From NCBI GenBank assembly GCA_021820665.1, contig JAKADK010000012.1, positions 1-50,389 on the forward strand: a DNA stretch of 50,389 bases. Direction: 5' to 3'. Within the stretch, counting starts at the first letter, position 1; each line of letters starts with the position of its first letter. This DNA is from Actinomycetes bacterium. GTDB lineage: Bacteria; Actinomycetota; Acidimicrobiia; Acidimicrobiales; RAAP-2. A model generated the notes under the pieces. That model was not told the origin of the DNA. It made no database searches and saw nothing but the letters and a program-made list of their open reading frames with translations. A program made the position numbers and the translations under genes. Shown here in pieces: positions 8,172 through 16,608 of the stretch.

Positions 8172-9433
8172 TGCGACGGCGGAAGGAGCTCTCCACGACA
8201 CCCGGGGAGCCGCGGCTGAAACGGAAGGGCGCGGCGCGCACCAGGCGCGCAGCGATCTCCTTCGGCGTGTTCGTCGTCGTCTCGCTCGTGCTGCTCGCCG
8301 CCTTGACCCAGAGGATCGGGAACCTCACCTTCTTCGGGCACCAGACGACCTACCAGGCAGACATGGCCGACGTGACGGGCCTGATCTCCTCCGACCCGGT
8401 GAAGATCGCGGGCGTCACCGTGGGCCAGGTCACCGGGGTCGGCGTGCGCCACGGCCACGCCGTGGTGACGTTCACGGTGGACGACACCGTGCACCTCCAC
8501 ACGAGCACGGAGACGGGTCTCCGGTCGCAGAACGTCCTCGGCCAGGAGTTCCTCTACCTGTATCCGGGGACGACGGGGGGCATCCTCCGCCCCGGGGGCG
8601 TGCTGCCGCTGCAGAACAGCCTCACCACGGCCGGGGTCGGCGCCCTGCTGAACGCCCTGGGTCCGTTCCTCTCGGCCATCAACCCCAAGGAGGCCAACAC
8701 TCTCGTCGAGAGCGTCGACGCCGCCCTCCAGGGCAACGAGCTCCAGGTCAACTCGCTCATCGACAACGCCGCTACCGTCTCGTCCACCGTGGGATCGTTG
8801 GACACCCAGGTCGGATCGGTCATCGACGATCTCGACCAGGTGCTTACCGCCCTGGCCAAGCGCAGTGGCGACGTCGGCACCCTCCTCGACAACCTCCAGA
8901 CCGTCTCCCAGTCGCTCGCCAGCCGGAACTCGGTGCTCGACAGCGTGGTGTCGAACCTGTCGAAGGTCACCGGCGAGCTCGCCAACCTGACCCGGGCCAA
9001 CCAGGGGAACCTGGCCACGGCCATCGGCGACCTCAACTCGGTCACCAACGCCGTGCAGCAGAACGAGCAGCAGCTCTCGTCGGGGCTGTCGACCCTGGGA
9101 GCGGGCCTCGCCCCGTACACCGAGATCTCGTCCTACGGGCAGTTCTTCCAGATCCAGACCGTCTACCTCTGCCTCGCCGGCGAGACCACCTGCACCTACA
9201 ACCAGCCGGGCGCGACACCGGCTGGATCGCTGCCCGGGGGCCTCGTTCCTCCCGACCCCTTCGCTCCGGGTCCGAGCTCGACGACGACCTCCTCGGGTGG
9301 GGCCCCCTCGGGGACGGGCTCCTCGGGTGCGGGGACCGGCGCTGCGCCGGGCACGGTGGGGTCCATCCTCCGGATGGTCGCCGGTAACGGGAGCGGGAGC
9401 GGGAGCGGGAGCGGGAGCGGGAGCGGGCTGTGA
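8168..9433 (+). CDS. mceB: Mce family protein, position B
   Basis: This 421-residue protein has a basic cytoplasmic N-terminus, a membrane anchor at about residues 27-47, an MCE domain at about 58-138 and a long alpha-helical region with many Leu, Val and Ser residues that should form part of the lipid tunnel. The C-terminus is low complexity and ends in a Gly-Ser run encoded by six exact hexanucleotide repeats. Before that run, GSILRMVAG resembles the hydrophobic tails of the neighbouring Mce proteins. The GTG start at 8168 overlaps the previous stop (GTGA), and the stop overlaps the next GTG the same way. Confidence 0.9.
   Translation: MMRRRKELSTTPGEPRLKRKGAARTRRAAISFGVFVVVSLVLLAALTQRIGNLTFFGHQTTYQADMADVTGLISSDPVKIAGVTVGQVTGVGVRHGHAVVTFTVDDTVHLHTSTETGLRSQNVLGQEFLYLYPGTTGGILRPGGVLPLQNSLTTAGVGALLNALGPFLSAINPKEANTLVESVDAALQGNELQVNSLIDNAATVSSTVGSLDTQVGSVIDDLDQVLTALAKRSGDVGTLLDNLQTVSQSLASRNSVLDSVVSNLSKVTGELANLTRANQGNLATAIGDLNSVTNAVQQNEQQLSSGLSTLGAGLAPYTEISSYGQFFQIQTVYLCLAGETTCTYNQPGATPAGSLPGGLVPPDPFAPGPSSTTTSSGGAPSGTGSSGAGTGAAPGTVGSILRMVAGNGSGSGSGSGSGSGL
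9389..9424. repeat. hexanucleotide (GGGAGC)6 microsatellite
   Basis: Six exact GGGAGC units encode a Gly-Ser run at the end of the MceB-like protein. The unit is in frame, so slippage would change tail length without a frameshift. The same unit occurs four times in the mutase gene at 36487-36510. Confidence 0.95.
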
Positions 9434-10719
9434 GGTCGTTCACCGAGGCGAGCCCGAAGGCAGTCGGAGCGATCGTCGCCGCGCTGACCGCCGCGGCGAT
9501 CGCCGCCGTCCTCCTGGTGAACCGCGGGATGTTCGAGTCGACCTACCAGCTCCACGCCCGCTTCACCAACGCCGCCGGCGTCGATCCGGGGACGCCGGTG
9601 CTGCTGGCCGGCGTCGACGTGGGCTCCGTCGGGACGGTGCGGCTCGCCGGGAACGCGGTCGAGGCGACCCTGGACATCAACAACGGCGTCGTGCTCCCGG
9701 CGCGCACCCAAGCGGCGATCAGCGTGGAGACCGTCCTCGGCAACCTCGACGTGACACTCCAGCCGATCGGCGGGTGGCGCCACCCGCTCGGCCCGGGCGC
9801 GACCGTGCCGGAGACCTCGGTCCCCACCGAGCTCTACCAGGTCGAGAACGAGGCGGGCGGCCTGCTCTCCAAGACCGATGCCGCCGCGCTGAACCAGCTC
9901 ATCACCTCCCTCGCCACCATCACCAAGGGGAAGCAGCGCCAGGTGGCCGAGATCGTGAACGGCCTGAACGGCTTCACCGGCGTGATCGACCAGCGCCGGA
10001 GCCAGGTCAGCCAGCTCATCGACGCCGCCAACACGCTCTCCTCCACGGTCGCCCAGCGCGATCGGCAGCTGGCGTCGACCATCACCGACCTGTCCACCGT
10101 GGTCCAGGGCCTGGCGCAGCGGAGCACCGACCTGGGGTCGCTGATCGACAACACCCAGCAGGCCGCCGCCCAGCTCTCCACCCTGGTCGGGTCGAACCAA
10201 CCCCAGCTGAGCCAGCTCGTCAACCACCTGGACTCCGTGCTGTCGGTGTTGTCCAGGCACCAGCTCGACCTGGCCGAAGGGATCTCGTCGGCCGCCTCGG
10301 CCGTGACCGGTTTCGCCTCCATCGGATCGTCGGGCTCCACTCCCAACCCGTCGTGGGCGAACGTGTACACGAACATGCTCACGACCACGGGGGCGCTCAA
10401 CGTGCTCGGTGCGTGCGGCACGCTCGACCAGGTCCTGAACGAAGCGCTCGGGCCCGACCCCCTCCCCTGCGACCAGCAGACGGGGCCGCCCGTCACGACC
10501 ACGTCGTCGCCGGCGGGATCCGCCCCGTCATCGTCGGGTGGAGGCACCGGGCAGACGCCGACGGCGGGCTCGGGCGCCTCTGGCGCCGGCACCGGGACCG
10601 GCACCGCTGGGCCGAGCTCTCCGGCATCGGCCGGCTCGGCCGGCTCGGCCGGCGGAGGCGACCCTGCCGGCTCGTCGATCGGCGGGCTCATCCAATCGAT
10701 CCTGGGAGGTGGGACGTGA
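9430..10719 (+). CDS. mceC: Mce family protein, position C
   Basis: This 429-residue protein carries a membrane anchor at about residues 11-30, an MCE domain at about 38-115 and a helical region up to about residue 340. A Ser/Thr/Gly/Pro-rich linker follows and ends in IGGLIQSILGGGT. Its GTG start overlaps the stop of the previous gene and its TGA overlaps the next GTG at 10716, so translation is probably coupled throughout. Two Cys residues in the C-terminal half could pair. It is expected to assemble with the five other Mce proteins into a hetero-oligomeric tunnel. Confidence 0.9.
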   Translation: MRSFTEASPKAVGAIVAALTAAAIAAVLLVNRGMFESTYQLHARFTNAAGVDPGTPVLLAGVDVGSVGTVRLAGNAVEATLDINNGVVLPARTQAAISVETVLGNLDVTLQPIGGWRHPLGPGATVPETSVPTELYQVENEAGGLLSKTDAAALNQLITSLATITKGKQRQVAEIVNGLNGFTGVIDQRRSQVSQLIDAANTLSSTVAQRDRQLASTITDLSTVVQGLAQRSTDLGSLIDNTQQAAAQLSTLVGSNQPQLSQLVNHLDSVLSVLSRHQLDLAEGISSAASAVTGFASIGSSGSTPNPSWANVYTNMLTTTGALNVLGACGTLDQVLNEALGPDPLPCDQQTGPPVTTTSSPAGSAPSSSGGGTGQTPTAGSGASGAGTGTGTAGPSSPASAGSAGSAGGGDPAGSSIGGLIQSILGGGT

Positions 10720-12158
10720 CGAAACGCCGCCTGCTCGCCGCGGCCACCACGGCCGTGGCGCTCGCCCTGGTGGCCGGCGTGCTCGTGGTGGCCCTGCGCT
10801 CCCCGAGCACCTACGTCGTCCACGCCCGGTTCACCAGCGCCGACGGGCTCTTCGCCGGGAACACCGTCGAATCGCTCGGCGTGCCTGTCGGGACCGTCGA
10901 GGGTGTGGAGAGCTCCGGCGACACCGTGCTCGTGACCATGGCCATCCAGTCCGGCCACGTCCTCCCCCGCCGCGCCTCCGCCGCCCTCGTCTCACCGCAG
11001 CTCCTCGGCGAGCCGTCGGTGGAGCTCACCCCCGGCTATGCCGGTGGGCCGGCATTGCCGGCCGGCGCGACGATCCCGCTGTCCCGCACATCCGTCCCCG
11101 TCTCCACCGACCAGTTGCTGAAGGACCTCCAGTCCTTCCTCTCCCAGATCAACCCCCACCAGACCGGCAGCCTGGTCACCAACCTGGCGGCCGACCTGAC
11201 CGGAGAGGGAGCCGGCCTGCACGCGTTGGTCGGCAACGCCGCCGGGACGCTCCGGCTCCTGGCGGCCAAGGGCAACGACCTGGGGCAGCTGGAGGGCACG
11301 CTGGCCCGCATCACCGGGACCCTCCGATCGCAGACCAGCCTCATCACCAGCCTCATCGAGAACTACGACACCGTCTCGGGCGTGGTGGCGTCCCACAGCA
11401 CCCAGCTCGGCGCGGCGGTGACCGATCTGGCCACCGCCAACACACAGCTGTCGAACCTGCTCACCCCGAACCTCGGCCCCATCGAGTCGGACGTTGCCGG
11501 GATCACCCGGGTGGGCCGGACCGTCTCCCGGAACCTCGCCTCCATCGACCAACTGCTCTCCTCAGCCGTCCTGCTCTTCGCGGCGACGGAACGCTCCTTC
11601 GATCCGAAGAACAACTGGATCAACCTCAACAACCAGCTGGCGCCCGGTCTCACCGCCGCGAACGTGGCCGGGCTCCTGCGCGACCAGCTGGCCGGCATCT
11701 GCCGGCGGATCGCCGCCAACCACTCGACCGGCCTGTCGGCGAGCGAGCTCTCGACCCTGGCAACGTGCGGCAATCCGTCGTCGGGGTTCTTCGATCCCCT
11801 GCTCGGGCTCATTCCCGAGATCACCAACGCCCTGACCAGCGGACCGGACGGTGGACCCTCACCGGCCGCCCTGGAGACGATGTTCAGCCACGGGCTGGCG
11901 ATGATCCCGGGGATCTCCAGCCTGAAGCTCCCGGCGGCCGGATCCTCCACATCGACGGCGGCTCCAGCGACGGGCTCGGGCTCCAGCCCCGCTTCCTCGC
12001 CGTCCTCGCCGTCCTCGACGACGTCCAGCGCGGCTCCGTCGCTGACGGCGCCCGCCGCCTCGCAGCTGCCACCGATGCCATCCGCGCCGTCGGGTTCGGG
12101 GAGCACCTCGTCGGGCGGCGTCAGTGGGCTCCTGAGCGGGCTCCTTGGAGGTCTGTGA
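10716..12158 (+). CDS. mceD: Mce family protein, position D
   Basis: The reading frame is open far upstream, but the gene begins at the GTG at 10716. That start has a GGGAGGTGGG ribosome site, overlaps the previous stop and gives a membrane anchor directly at residues 6-27. The MCE domain lies at about 33-110, and a long helical region carries two Cys residues near its end. A Ser/Pro/Ala-rich linker leads to the terminal LLSGLLGGL. The protein is 480 residues long. The terminal tail is nearly the same as that of the membrane-anchored protein at 3996-4802. Role as for the other Mce subunits. Confidence 0.9.
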   Translation: MTKRRLLAAATTAVALALVAGVLVVALRSPSTYVVHARFTSADGLFAGNTVESLGVPVGTVEGVESSGDTVLVTMAIQSGHVLPRRASAALVSPQLLGEPSVELTPGYAGGPALPAGATIPLSRTSVPVSTDQLLKDLQSFLSQINPHQTGSLVTNLAADLTGEGAGLHALVGNAAGTLRLLAAKGNDLGQLEGTLARITGTLRSQTSLITSLIENYDTVSGVVASHSTQLGAAVTDLATANTQLSNLLTPNLGPIESDVAGITRVGRTVSRNLASIDQLLSSAVLLFAATERSFDPKNNWINLNNQLAPGLTAANVAGLLRDQLAGICRRIAANHSTGLSASELSTLATCGNPSSGFFDPLLGLIPEITNALTSGPDGGPSPAALETMFSHGLAMIPGISSLKLPAAGSSTSTAAPATGSGSSPASSPSSPSSTTSSAAPSLTAPAASQLPPMPSAPSGSGSTSSGGVSGLLSGLLGGL

Positions 12159-12159
12159 C

Positions 12160-13182
12160 ATGAGAGACGACAGACGCGAGCGCCGAGCCACGAGGGCACC
12201 ACGGGGCCGGGCGCTGCTGGTCGCGCTGCTGGTCATGGTGGCCTGCACCACGACGGCCTGCTCCGTGCCCTTCACCACCCCCCCCTCGGTGACCGCTTCC
12301 GCGGTCTTCTCCGATGTCGGCGGCCTCGTCACCGGTGCCCCGGTGGAGCTCGGCGACCTCCCGGTCGGCCGGGTCACCGCCATCACGCTCGACGGATCGG
12401 CTGCCCGGGTCCAGTTCATCGTCAACCGGTCCGCGAGGGTCCCCGCCGACCTCACCGCCCAGCTGCGACGGACCACGATCCTCGGCCAGCAGTACATCGA
12501 GCTGGTCGTCGACCATGGCGGCCCCGGGCAGCCGCTCCTCACCGACGGCGCGGTCATCGCCCACACCGAGGTCGTCCCCGGCCTCAGCCAGCTCCTCTCG
12601 TCCGGTGCGGCCGTCTTCGGCGCCGTCAACAGCACCGACCTGGCACAGCTGGTCGCCACCGGGGCCCACGGGCTCGGCGGACAGGGAGCCCGGCTCCGGA
12701 CGCTCCTCGACGACTTCGGGACGGTCATCAAGGGCTACGCAGGGCAGACCGGAGAGATCTCGGGGCTCGTCGGCAACATCGACCGCCTCACCGCCTCGCT
12801 GGCGCCGTCGTCGGGCCAGGACGCCCGTGCCGTCTCGACGCTGGCGACGACGACGACCGTCCTCGCCAACCAATCGGCCCGGTTCGAGAACCTCCTCCAG
12901 GCCCTCGACAACCTCTCCGTCCAGGGCCGCGCCATCCTCCAGACCTATGTGAGCCAGATCGACGCCAACCTCACCGGGCTCGCCTCGACCGCCCAGGCCC
13001 TCCGCGCCAGCGAGCACGACCTCGTCGGTCTCGTCGATGCCCTCCCGGGCAACAACGCCGCCTTGGCATCCGTCACCTCAGGGAGCTCGCTCCAGATCCT
13101 CGCCGACCTCGTCGTCTGTGGCCTCCCGCTCGGTGGTTCCAACGCCTCCCAACCCGCTCTCTCCTGCGGAGGTGCCGGATGA
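12160..13182 (+). CDS. mceE: Mce family lipoprotein, position E
   Basis: This 340-residue protein is the lipoprotein of the set, as expected for the fifth mce gene (LprK-like). A basic N-terminus and hydrophobic stretch precede Cys29 and Cys34. The TTAC site at Cys34 or the MVAC site at Cys29 could be the lipidated residue, and neither is a textbook lipobox. The MCE domain lies at about 44-120, followed by a helical region. The ATG at 12160 was chosen over an in-frame TTG at 12145 because GGAGG precedes it with good spacing. Unlike its neighbours it starts 1 bp after the previous stop. Its own stop overlaps the next ATG. Confidence 0.88.
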   Translation: MRDDRRERRATRAPRGRALLVALLVMVACTTTACSVPFTTPPSVTASAVFSDVGGLVTGAPVELGDLPVGRVTAITLDGSAARVQFIVNRSARVPADLTAQLRRTTILGQQYIELVVDHGGPGQPLLTDGAVIAHTEVVPGLSQLLSSGAAVFGAVNSTDLAQLVATGAHGLGGQGARLRTLLDDFGTVIKGYAGQTGEISGLVGNIDRLTASLAPSSGQDARAVSTLATTTTVLANQSARFENLLQALDNLSVQGRAILQTYVSQIDANLTGLASTAQALRASEHDLVGLVDALPGNNAALASVTSGSSLQILADLVVCGLPLGGSNASQPALSCGGAG

Positions 13183-14534
13183 TCACCCGCCGCGTGGTCA
13201 CCAACCTGGTCAGCTTCTTCGTGATCTCGGCCGTCCTCATCGGCTTCGGGGTCTACAACCTGCTCGGGGACCCCTTCCGCTCACCGACCGACATCTCCAC
13301 CACGCTCCCCGACGCCGACGGGCTCTACCCCGGTTTCACCGTCACCCTGAACGGTGTCGTCGTCGGCTCGGTGAGCGGCATCGCGCTGACGGCTCGCGGT
13401 GCCCGGGTCACCATGGCGATCAATCCCGGCGTCCGCGTCCCGAGCGACGTGGCGGCGCGGGTCGAGGTGGCCAACGCCCTGGGCCAGCAGCAGATCGACC
13501 TCGTGCCCCAACGCGGAGGCCGGGACCCCGCGCTCACCGACGGCGCGAGCGTCCCGGTGGCGCCGGGCGGGGCACCGGCCGACATCGGCCAGGTGATCAC
13601 CACCGCCACGAAGTTCCTCCAGTCGATCCCGGCCCAGAACCTGAACACGGTCCTGGAGCAGACCTCGGTGGCGTTGCGCGGCGAGTCGGGCAACGTGCAC
13701 ACCATCATCGACGCCGGCACGCAGTTCTCCAGAGAGCTGCTCCAGTACCAGCAGCAGTTCACCGCACTCCTGTCCAACGCCCCGCCCGTGCTGAGCTCCC
13801 TCACGGCAGCGGGCCCCGCACTCCAGGACTCGTTGACGAACACGGCGGCGATCCTGGCCGTGCTCGCCACCCATCAGCAGGCCATCGTCGAGCTCCTCGA
13901 CTCGGGATCGCAGACCGCCACCCAGCTGAACACCCTCGTCCAGGCGGAGCGGCCCAACCTGGCCTGTATCGTGCACGACCTCGGAGCGACGACATCGAAC
14001 CTGTCGCTCCCCGCCAACCTCGACAACCTGGCCACGGCGCTGGCGACGAACCAGGAGTTCTTCGGGCCATTGAACGCCGTGACCGTGCCCGGACCCGTTC
14101 GGGCGCTCACCACCGGCGGTTCGACCACGCCGGACCAGCTGTCGCTCCGGGTCAGGCTGCTGCTGCCGCCCGAGCTGTCACCGACGGCATCCACGTACGC
14201 CACCCCCCGGACCCTGCCGCCCATCCTTCCCGGCGCCGCCTGTGACACGGAGTTCGGGAACGGGGTCGGGGCAGCGACGCAACCAGGGTTCCGACCCGCC
14301 GTGGCCGGGGATCCGGTGGACGCGCCCACTGCCGCCGATGCCCAGGTCCGGGGGTCGGGCACCCCCATCGCCGATCCACCGCCCGCCACGATGGCGGCGG
14401 ACCGGCACACAAGCGCGGGACCGAGCGGCGGCCCGGTGCTCCCGGCGCTGGGGGTGGCCGCCATCGCCCTCCCGGGCCCGCTGCGCCGGAAGTGGCGGGC
14501 GCGGCGCCTGTGGCCACGGCAGGGACGGCGGTGA
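13179..14534 (+). CDS. mceF: Mce family protein, position F
   Basis: This 451-residue protein has a membrane anchor at about residues 8-28, an MCE domain at about 37-112 and a helical region to about residue 300. A Pro-rich stretch with two Cys residues follows. The protein ends in a hydrophobic segment (around 420-433) and a strongly basic tail containing RRKWRARR, which differs from the Gly-Leu tails of the A, C and D proteins and could be a second membrane segment or an anchor-like signal. The ATG overlaps the previous stop (ATGA). It closes the six-gene mce set. Confidence 0.9.
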   Translation: MITRRVVTNLVSFFVISAVLIGFGVYNLLGDPFRSPTDISTTLPDADGLYPGFTVTLNGVVVGSVSGIALTARGARVTMAINPGVRVPSDVAARVEVANALGQQQIDLVPQRGGRDPALTDGASVPVAPGGAPADIGQVITTATKFLQSIPAQNLNTVLEQTSVALRGESGNVHTIIDAGTQFSRELLQYQQQFTALLSNAPPVLSSLTAAGPALQDSLTNTAAILAVLATHQQAIVELLDSGSQTATQLNTLVQAERPNLACIVHDLGATTSNLSLPANLDNLATALATNQEFFGPLNAVTVPGPVRALTTGGSTTPDQLSLRVRLLLPPELSPTASTYATPRTLPPILPGAACDTEFGNGVGAATQPGFRPAVAGDPVDAPTAADAQVRGSGTPIADPPPATMAADRHTSAGPSGGPVLPALGVAAIALPGPLRRKWRARRLWPRQGRR

Positions 14535-14610
14535 CCCGCGTCGCCCAGGGGCACGCGCAGCGCCGGAGACACCGATGAGCAACAGCAACGACAGCAAAGG
14601 AGCAACGGGG

Positions 14611-15420
14611 ATGAGCACGAAAAGGGAGCACTCGGCGGGCAGAGGCGTGGCGACGGTGGACCGGGAGACGGGGTCGGCGATCCGCCAGGCCACCGGTCCG
14701 GTTCCCGAGAGCGGCGCCGGGTCACAGGCGGCGACCGGGCCGGCAGGGGAGGACGTGGCCGGTGGCGACCGGACGACAGGGGCGTCGCGGCGGGCCGAGA
14801 CGCCAGCCACCGAGACGCCAGCCACCGAGACGAACGATGCCAGAGCCGAGGGCGCGCCGGACAAGCGGCGGCACGCACCGCTTCTCGGGACCCGACGGCG
14901 ACGGCGCGCCCTGGCCGTCGTGGCGGTCCTCGGGATTGTCGGAACCGTCGGGTTCGGCCACGCCTGGGCGGTCCAGCGGACCACGCTGGACCGGGAGGCG
15001 GTGGTTCGGACGACGGCGCAGAACTTCCTCCTGGCCCTCACCAACTTCACGTCGAAAAACGTGGACACCCAGTTCAACGAGGTCCAGAGCTTCGCCACCG
15101 GTTCGTTCGAGTCCCAGTCCAATCAGTTCTTCGGCTCGTCCATCCGCCAGCAACTCGAGGCGGCACTCGCTTCGTCGCGGGGGCAGATCCGGAACCTGTA
15201 CGTCCAGTCGGCCGCGGCCAGCACGGCCAGCGTGTACGCGGTGGTCGACCAGACCTACGTGAACGACAAGATGCGCTCGCCTGCCGCCGACGTGCTCCGG
15301 GTGGTGGTGAACCTGACCGACACGGCGGCGGGCTGGAAGATCTCGGCCGTCACGGTGCTGAACAACCCGTCCTCGAGCCCGGCGCCGGCGTCGGGAACCT
15401 CCTCGAACCCGGCCGGGTGA
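14611..15420 (+). CDS. Mce-associated membrane protein (Mam-like)
   Basis: Mam proteins are encoded after mce genes and are thought to stabilise the MCE complex. This 269-residue protein has a disordered, charged N-terminal region with a repeated ETPAT motif, a basic cluster RRRRR, a membrane span at about residues 99-120 and an outer domain of about 120 residues. That domain resembles the Mam/SnoaL-like fold, with motifs such as ALTNFTSKNVDTQF. The ATG at 14611 has AAAGGAG eight bases upstream. An in-frame ATG at 14575 with a weaker GGAG is the alternative. It is probably the last gene of the operon. Confidence 0.82.
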   Translation: MSTKREHSAGRGVATVDRETGSAIRQATGPVPESGAGSQAATGPAGEDVAGGDRTTGASRRAETPATETPATETNDARAEGAPDKRRHAPLLGTRRRRRALAVVAVLGIVGTVGFGHAWAVQRTTLDREAVVRTTAQNFLLALTNFTSKNVDTQFNEVQSFATGSFESQSNQFFGSSIRQQLEAALASSRGQIRNLYVQSAAASTASVYAVVDQTYVNDKMRSPAADVLRVVVNLTDTAAGWKISAVTVLNNPSSSPAPASGTSSNPAG

Positions 15421-15530
15421 GCGACGGCCCTGGCCGGGAAGGGGTGCGGCGCGAGTGGTCGACGACGGCTCACTCGGCCGCGGCGGTCCCGCGACGCCGT
15501 CGCCGCTGGCCGAAATTTTCTTCCGATCCG

Positions 15531-15558
15531 ACCGCAGGTTTCGCCCCGCCGGGCCGTT
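15531..15558 (+). promoter_or_regulatory. ECF-type promoter, copy C
   Basis: ACCGCAGGTT at 15531-15540 lacks one A compared with copies A and B, but the spacer is one base longer. CGTT at 15555-15558 therefore still begins exactly 24 nt after the motif start. The CGATCCG flank is shared with copy B. The ATG of the two-cysteine repeat protein lies 59 nt downstream. Confidence 0.62.
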
Positions 15559-15616
15559 CCCACTCCAGAACCGAGGCACCGAACGGCGGTGTTACGGAGA
15601 CCAAGGGAGGTAGAGC

Positions 15617-16474
15617 ATGAGATCGTTGAAGGCGGTGTGCCTTGCCGGCGGAGCGGCGGGAGCGGTCGGCATCGCGTTGGTGGCCGGAGGCGCTCTGCCG
15701 AGCGGAGCCAGCAACAGTGCGCCCAGCCCCACTGCACTGACCAGCCTGTCATCGTTGTCGGGGCTGCCCACCTTGCCAGGCGCCTCGTCGTTGCCCAGCC
15801 TGCCGGGACTGCCCAGCTCCTCGTCCCTGCCGAGCCTGCCCAGCTCCTCGTCCCTGCCGAGCCTGCCCAGCGCCTCGTCGATACCCAGCCCGTCCAGCCT
15901 GGCCGGAACGAAGTGCTTCTCGACCCCGGCGCCACCGGCGCTCCCGTTTCCCGGATCGGCGTCCGGTGGCGGCACGATGAGCTTCTCGGGCAACGGGGGA
16001 TCGGTCACGCTCTCCAGCACCAAGGGCATCACCATCTGCCTCACGAGCTCCGGGCTCCCATCTGCTCCGTCCCTGCCGTCCTCGGGGTCGGGATCCGGGT
16101 CGGCATCGGGCTCCGGGTCGGGGTCGGCATCGGGGTCGAGCATCCCGTCGCTGCCGGCAACGAGCACGAAGTGCGTGTCGACGCCGGGCCTTCCGGCATC
16201 GCCACTTCCCGGCTCGGCCTCCGGCGGTGGTTCGCTGAGCGTCAACGGCGACGGTGGATCGCTGTCGGCATCCACGTCGAAGGGCATCACCTTGTGCGTC
16301 ACCGGACCCGGCGCCTCGTCGCTGCCGAGCGTGCCGAGCTCGTCGTCGCTGCCGAGCGTGCCGAGCTCGTCGTCGCTGCCGAGCGTGCCGAGCTCGTCGT
16401 CGCTGCCGAGCCTGCCGAGCGCCTCGTCGCTGCCGAGCGTGCCCGGCATCTCCAGCATCACGAGCGCCCTGTAG
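15617..16474 (+). CDS. secreted protein with duplicated two-cysteine module and Ser-Leu-Pro repeats
   Basis: This 285-residue protein starts with a signal peptide (residues 1 to about 31). Two copies of a module of about 46 residues lie at 98-143 and 184-229. Each has two Cys exactly 41 residues apart (Cys100/Cys141 and Cys186/Cys227), the shared string PGSASGGG and a KGIT(I/L)C ending, so each module probably holds one disulfide. The modules are separated and flanked by low-complexity linkers: nine-residue SSSSLPS-type repeats and a Gly-Ser stretch. No anchor is visible, so it may be released or held by other surface proteins. The ATG has a GGGAGG ribosome site and follows promoter copy C. 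I do not recognise the family. Confidence 0.78.
   Translation: MRSLKAVCLAGGAAGAVGIALVAGGALPSGASNSAPSPTALTSLSSLSGLPTLPGASSLPSLPGLPSSSSLPSLPSSSSLPSLPSASSIPSPSSLAGTKCFSTPAPPALPFPGSASGGGTMSFSGNGGSVTLSSTKGITICLTSSGLPSAPSLPSSGSGSGSASGSGSGSASGSSIPSLPATSTKCVSTPGLPASPLPGSASGGGSLSVNGDGGSLSASTSKGITLCVTGPGASSLPSVPSSSSLPSVPSSSSLPSVPSSSSLPSLPSASSLPSVPGISSITSAL
16321..16440. repeat. 27-bp tandem repeat encoding nine-residue units
   Basis: Units start at 16321, 16348, 16375 and 16402, with a partial unit at 16429. The first three are identical and the fourth differs at a few bases. A related 27-bp repeat lies at 15814-15867 in the same gene. Confidence 0.9.
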
Positions 16475-16519
16475 GCAGTCGGGCGCAATGATGTGCCGGC
16501 GCCGATGGGGCCCCCCTCA

Positions 16520-16551
16520 GGCCGCCCAGGTCTCCCCGTTCCTGGGCGGCC
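16520..16551 (+). terminator. strong stem-loop after the two-cysteine protein gene
   Basis: An 11-bp perfect stem, GGCCGCCCAGG with CCTGGGCGGCC, encloses a 10-nt loop. It begins 46 bp after the stop codon. There is no T run, as is common for terminators in high-GC actinobacteria. Termination is inferred. Confidence 0.6.
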
Positions 16552-16598
16552 GGCGTCGGCACCGCCGCTCGACCCCGGTACTTCCGGCTACCCCATCA

Positions 16599-16608
16599 GT
16601 AACGTTAC
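16599..16608. promoter_or_regulatory. AT-rich palindrome in the 420-bp gap before marR
   Basis: GTAACGTTAC is a perfect 10-bp palindrome in otherwise GC-rich sequence and could be half of a regulator site. Apart from this, the stem-loop at 16520-16551 and the marR promoter at the right end, I see no gene or structure in 16475-16894. Open frames there run through the stem-loop and have no family character. Confidence 0.25.

Noticed and set aside
9297-10715. Open frame joined upstream to the MceD-like gene, which would make a 953-residue protein
   Set aside because: The added part overlaps the MceC-like gene in another frame and has Arg/Pro/His-rich shadow composition. The coupled GTG at 10716 with a ribosome site and membrane anchor is the start.
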